26,490 bases of DNA. It comes from DASPKW01 sp038244055. Its GTDB lineage: Bacteria; Planctomycetota; Phycisphaerae; Tepidisphaerales; Tepidisphaeraceae. The position numbers and the translations under genes are program-made. The notes beneath the pieces are model-generated. The model did no database searches. It saw only the letters and a program-made list of their open reading frames with translations, and was not told the DNA's origin. Position 1 is the stretch's first letter, and each line of letters starts with the position of its first letter. The DNA lies in the NCBI GenBank assembly GCA_038244055.1, contig JBBRTW010000035.1, positions 1 to 26,490 on the forward strand. Reading direction: 5' to 3'. This document shows positions 24,136 to 26,490 of this stretch, piece after piece.

Positions 24136-26490
24136 TCGCGAGTGGCTGCGTGACCAAGTCAAGGAATATTCAGCGAAGCGCGGGCAATATGTGACCTACG
24201 CGAAGATGCTGGAATCCACGCTGAAGCTGGCGATCAGGACGATCTGCCCCGCGGCGATCGTGCAGTCGCGCGCCAAGGCGATTTCGAGCTTCGCGGCCAA
24301 GTGCACCAAGCGCTGGCCGGAGGTGAAGGATCCGATCAATGAGTTTACGGACCTGACCGGCGCGCGGTCGATCGTGCAGCTCCAGCGCGAGGTGGATGCG
24401 ATGGTCGCCTTCGTGCGCGGGCATTTCGAGATCGATGAAGCGGCCAGCCAGGATACCTTCGAGCGGCTGGGGGCGCATGAATTCGGCTATCGGTCGGTGC
24501 ATCTGATTGTTCAGGTGGACCCGAAAAAATTGCCGGCCGGCGTGGCTTCGCAGGAGGAGATCGAACAGATGCTGGGGCTGAAGGCGGAGATTCAAATGCG
24601 GACGATGGCCCAGCACGCCTGGGCGGATATCGGGCACGATGTGCTTTATAAAAGTGCGTTTCAGGTGCCGGCCAACTGGGAGCGGGAATCGGCCAGCATC
24701 GCCGCGCAGCTCGAATCGGTCGACTCGGCTTTCATGCGGATGGTGTATGGGATCGAAGCGCTGAGCCGCAATGTTTCCACCTATAAGGACCGCGCCAGCA
24801 CGGAGGAAGAGATTGGCCGCCTGGCGGCGACGCTGGAGTTCGACCCGGCCAACGCCGAACTGGCTTCACAACTCACCCGGCGGATGATCTCGATTGGAAA
24901 GTACCAGGATGCGATCGATGTGATCGAGCGCCTGGGCCATCTGCAATCGCCGGCCCTGATGGCCAGCCTCGGGCTGGCGCGGTGCCAGCTCAATAAGGCG
25001 GACCGGCGCAGCCCCGGGTATCGACAAGGGCAGTTGCTGATGCAGCAAGTGGCGGAGAAGCATCCAGGGCAGCAGGTGGCCCTGACGGCGCTGGCCGAAT
25101 CGTGGGAAGGCGAGCGCGATGATGAAGCGCTCAAGTGGTTCCGCCGCGCGTTTGAAGCCGATCCCACCGACCCGCGGGCGCTGGCGGGCTATCTGCGGCA
25201 GGAGGTGGCCCATTCGCGGTCCCTGGCGATTGTTCCGCTGGTCCGGCCGAGCATCGAGGCGGCACTGCAAAAATCGCGCTTGCAGGTGCAGGTGCGGGTG
25301 AACCTGCCCTATGCGCTCTATCACATCGCCGAGTTCCAGTTGCTGCTGGGCCAGCCGTATGACGGGCTATACGCGCTGCTGCGGGCGGTGAAGTTGACGA
25401 CCGATGAAACGCTGCTCGAGCGCTCGCTGGGGGCGGTCGAGCGGCTGGAATGCGTGGCCCGGGAGCTTGACGGCGTGGTCTGGTTCGAGCGGGTCCTCAA
25501 GTTGGCGCGGGAATACTGGCGCCTGCGCAAGGAGCCCGCGGCGGAATCGGATCCGGCCGCGATCCAGGCGATGGGCCCGGCGGCGCTGGCGGCGGGGATT
25601 CGCAAGCCGATCGTGATCGTCGCCGGCGGATGCGATCGCGCCGTCGAGCAGCAGATCGATCAATACGGCGACATTCTCGAGCACGCGTTCAAGGATTTCA
25701 GCGGCACGATCATCTCCGGCGGAACCCGCGAGGGGATCAGCGGGCTGGCGGGCGATGTGCTCGAGAAAAGTGGAGGCCGGATTGTCGGCCTCGGCTATCT
25801 GCCGGCGACCTTGCCGGCCGATGGCACGGCCACGCGCGACACCCGCTTCAAGACCCGCAACAGCGATGGGCAGGGGGAGTTCAGCGCCACCGAGCCGATT
25901 TTGTACTGGACGGATCTGCTGCGACAGGGGATCGATCCGCGGCAGGTCAAACTGATCGGGATCAACGGCGGAAAGATCGCCGCCTTCGAGTATCACCTGG
26001 CCCATGCCCTGGGGGCATCGGTGGCCGTGTTGCGGCTTTCCGGGCGCGAAGCGGATCGGCTGATGCTGGATGCGGATGAGCCGGGCAACCAGGGGATTAT
26101 TTTTCTGCCCCGCGATAAGGAATCGCTGCATGCCTTCGTGCATCTCGGGGATGCCTGCGTCTTCAGCGACGAGGAAATCGTCAACCTTCAGCAGATGGTT
26201 CACGAAGGATTCCGGCTCGAGCGCCTCGAGGAGCAGGAACGCCGCGAGCAGGAACGCCGCGCCAAGTATCCCCTGATCAAGGCGGCCTTCCTCCGCTCGA
26301 ACCAGGAACAGGCGCGGCACATTTCGGCCAAGCTCCACCGCGCGGGCCTGAAGGCGGTGCGCGTGAGCGGCCCCGCCCCGCGCCTATACACGTTCGACAA
26401 TGCCGCCGTCGAGCAACTGGCGGAGATGGAGCATGGCCGCTGGGTGGTCGAGCGCTTGCTCGATGGCTGGCGCTGCGGCCCGCGCGATGA
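24125..26490 (+). CDS. RelA/SpoT synthetase - TPR-like - SLOG - RyR multidomain protein (runs off the right edge)
   Basis: An open frame of 788 codons with no stop before the window end. Residues 45-205 are a RelA/SpoT (p)ppGpp synthetase domain with its key motifs intact: R49xK51xxS54 and K59, D76xxGxR81, G121-YRSVH126, and E155IQMRT160 followed by QHAWA. No HD hydrolase domain is present, so it would be synthesis-only. Residues 227-465 are TPR-like helical repeats (SIGKYQDAIDVIERLG, DEALKWFRRAFEADPTDPRA). Residues 494-675 look like a SLOG-type Rossmann domain: PIVIVAGGCDRA, IISGGTREGISGLAGDVLEKSG, GRIVGLGYLP and IGINGGKIAAFEYHLAHALGA. A charged helix (697-715) leads to a region beginning a RyR domain at about 759 (EQLAEMEHGRWVVERLLDGW, then GP). 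SLOG domains are thought to bind nucleotide-derived ligands. Inference: a ligand-gated alarmone synthetase coupled to the Nudix enzyme. The synthetase call is firm, SLOG and RyR fairly firm. Confidence 0.88.
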   Translation, partial: MGIDREWLRDQVKEYSAKRGQYVTYAKMLESTLKLAIRTICPAAIVQSRAKAISSFAAKCTKRWPEVKDPINEFTDLTGARSIVQLQREVDAMVAFVRGHFEIDEAASQDTFERLGAHEFGYRSVHLIVQVDPKKLPAGVASQEEIEQMLGLKAEIQMRTMAQHAWADIGHDVLYKSAFQVPANWERESASIAAQLESVDSAFMRMVYGIEALSRNVSTYKDRASTEEEIGRLAATLEFDPANAELASQLTRRMISIGKYQDAIDVIERLGHLQSPALMASLGLARCQLNKADRRSPGYRQGQLLMQQVAEKHPGQQVALTALAESWEGERDDEALKWFRRAFEADPTDPRALAGYLRQEVAHSRSLAIVPLVRPSIEAALQKSRLQVQVRVNLPYALYHIAEFQLLLGQPYDGLYALLRAVKLTTDETLLERSLGAVERLECVARELDGVVWFERVLKLAREYWRLRKEPAAESDPAAIQAMGPAALAAGIRKPIVIVAGGCDRAVEQQIDQYGDILEHAFKDFSGTIISGGTREGISGLAGDVLEKSGGRIVGLGYLPATLPADGTATRDTRFKTRNSDGQGEFSATEPILYWTDLLRQGIDPRQVKLIGINGGKIAAFEYHLAHALGASVAVLRLSGREADRLMLDADEPGNQGIIFLPRDKESLHAFVHLGDACVFSDEEIVNLQQMVHEGFRLERLEEQERREQERRAKYPLIKAAFLRSNQEQARHISAKLHRAGLKAVRVSGPAPRLYTFDNAAVEQLAEMEHGRWVVERLLDGWRCGPRD

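Noticed and set aside
24170..26338. Minus-strand ORFs of 155, 152 and 323 codons at the right end.
   Set aside because: They lie opposite the RelA/SpoT-SLOG frame, whose catalytic motifs are unmistakable. The long plus frame simply has no stop inside the window.

Overview
The window looks like the chromosome of a GC-rich bacterium of the PVC group, most likely a planctomycete (perhaps class Phycisphaerae). This is inferred from a giant secreted protein built of autotransporter-associated beta-strand repeats, large secreted carbohydrate-active proteins with LamG domains, a loosely packed gene layout, and strongly C/G-ended codons. No marker gene settles the taxonomy, and Verrucomicrobiota is the main alternative.

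Left half (1-13636, minus strand): one giant surface or secreted protein gene, at least 13.6 kb, running off the left edge. It is broken twice. A one-base frameshift lies near 7977, and an in-frame TAG at 1464-1466 stands where the surrounding repeats have Tyr or Phe. Past both lesions the repeat protein continues with the same composition and codon bias, so I read three open pieces as one recently broken, or mis-sequenced, gene. The upstream region (13637-14064) holds a palindrome close to the start, and a plus-strand tRNA-Gly(CCC) follows at 14065-14136.

Middle (14251-23380): minus-strand genes for a secreted six-hairpin-type putative glycosidase (722 aa), a 1306-aa secreted LamG plus putative TIM-barrel glycosidase, and the housekeeping RNA-binding protein Tex. 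A small plus-strand lipoprotein gene sits between the two hydrolase genes. The two hydrolases probably act on an extracellular polysaccharide, but no substrate can be read from the sequence.

Right end (23683-26490, plus strand): a two-gene, translationally coupled unit that is the most interesting part of the window. A Nudix hydrolase overlaps by 11 nt a long gene that runs off the right edge. That gene encodes a RelA/SpoT-type (p)ppGpp synthetase domain with its catalytic motifs intact, a TPR-like helical region, a SLOG-type Rossmann nucleotide-sensor domain, and the beginning of a RyR domain. A nucleotide-signal synthetase fused to a nucleotide-ligand sensor and paired with a Nudix hydrolase suggests a self-contained alarmone signalling or defence-like module. 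Palindromic sequence overlaps its candidate promoter.
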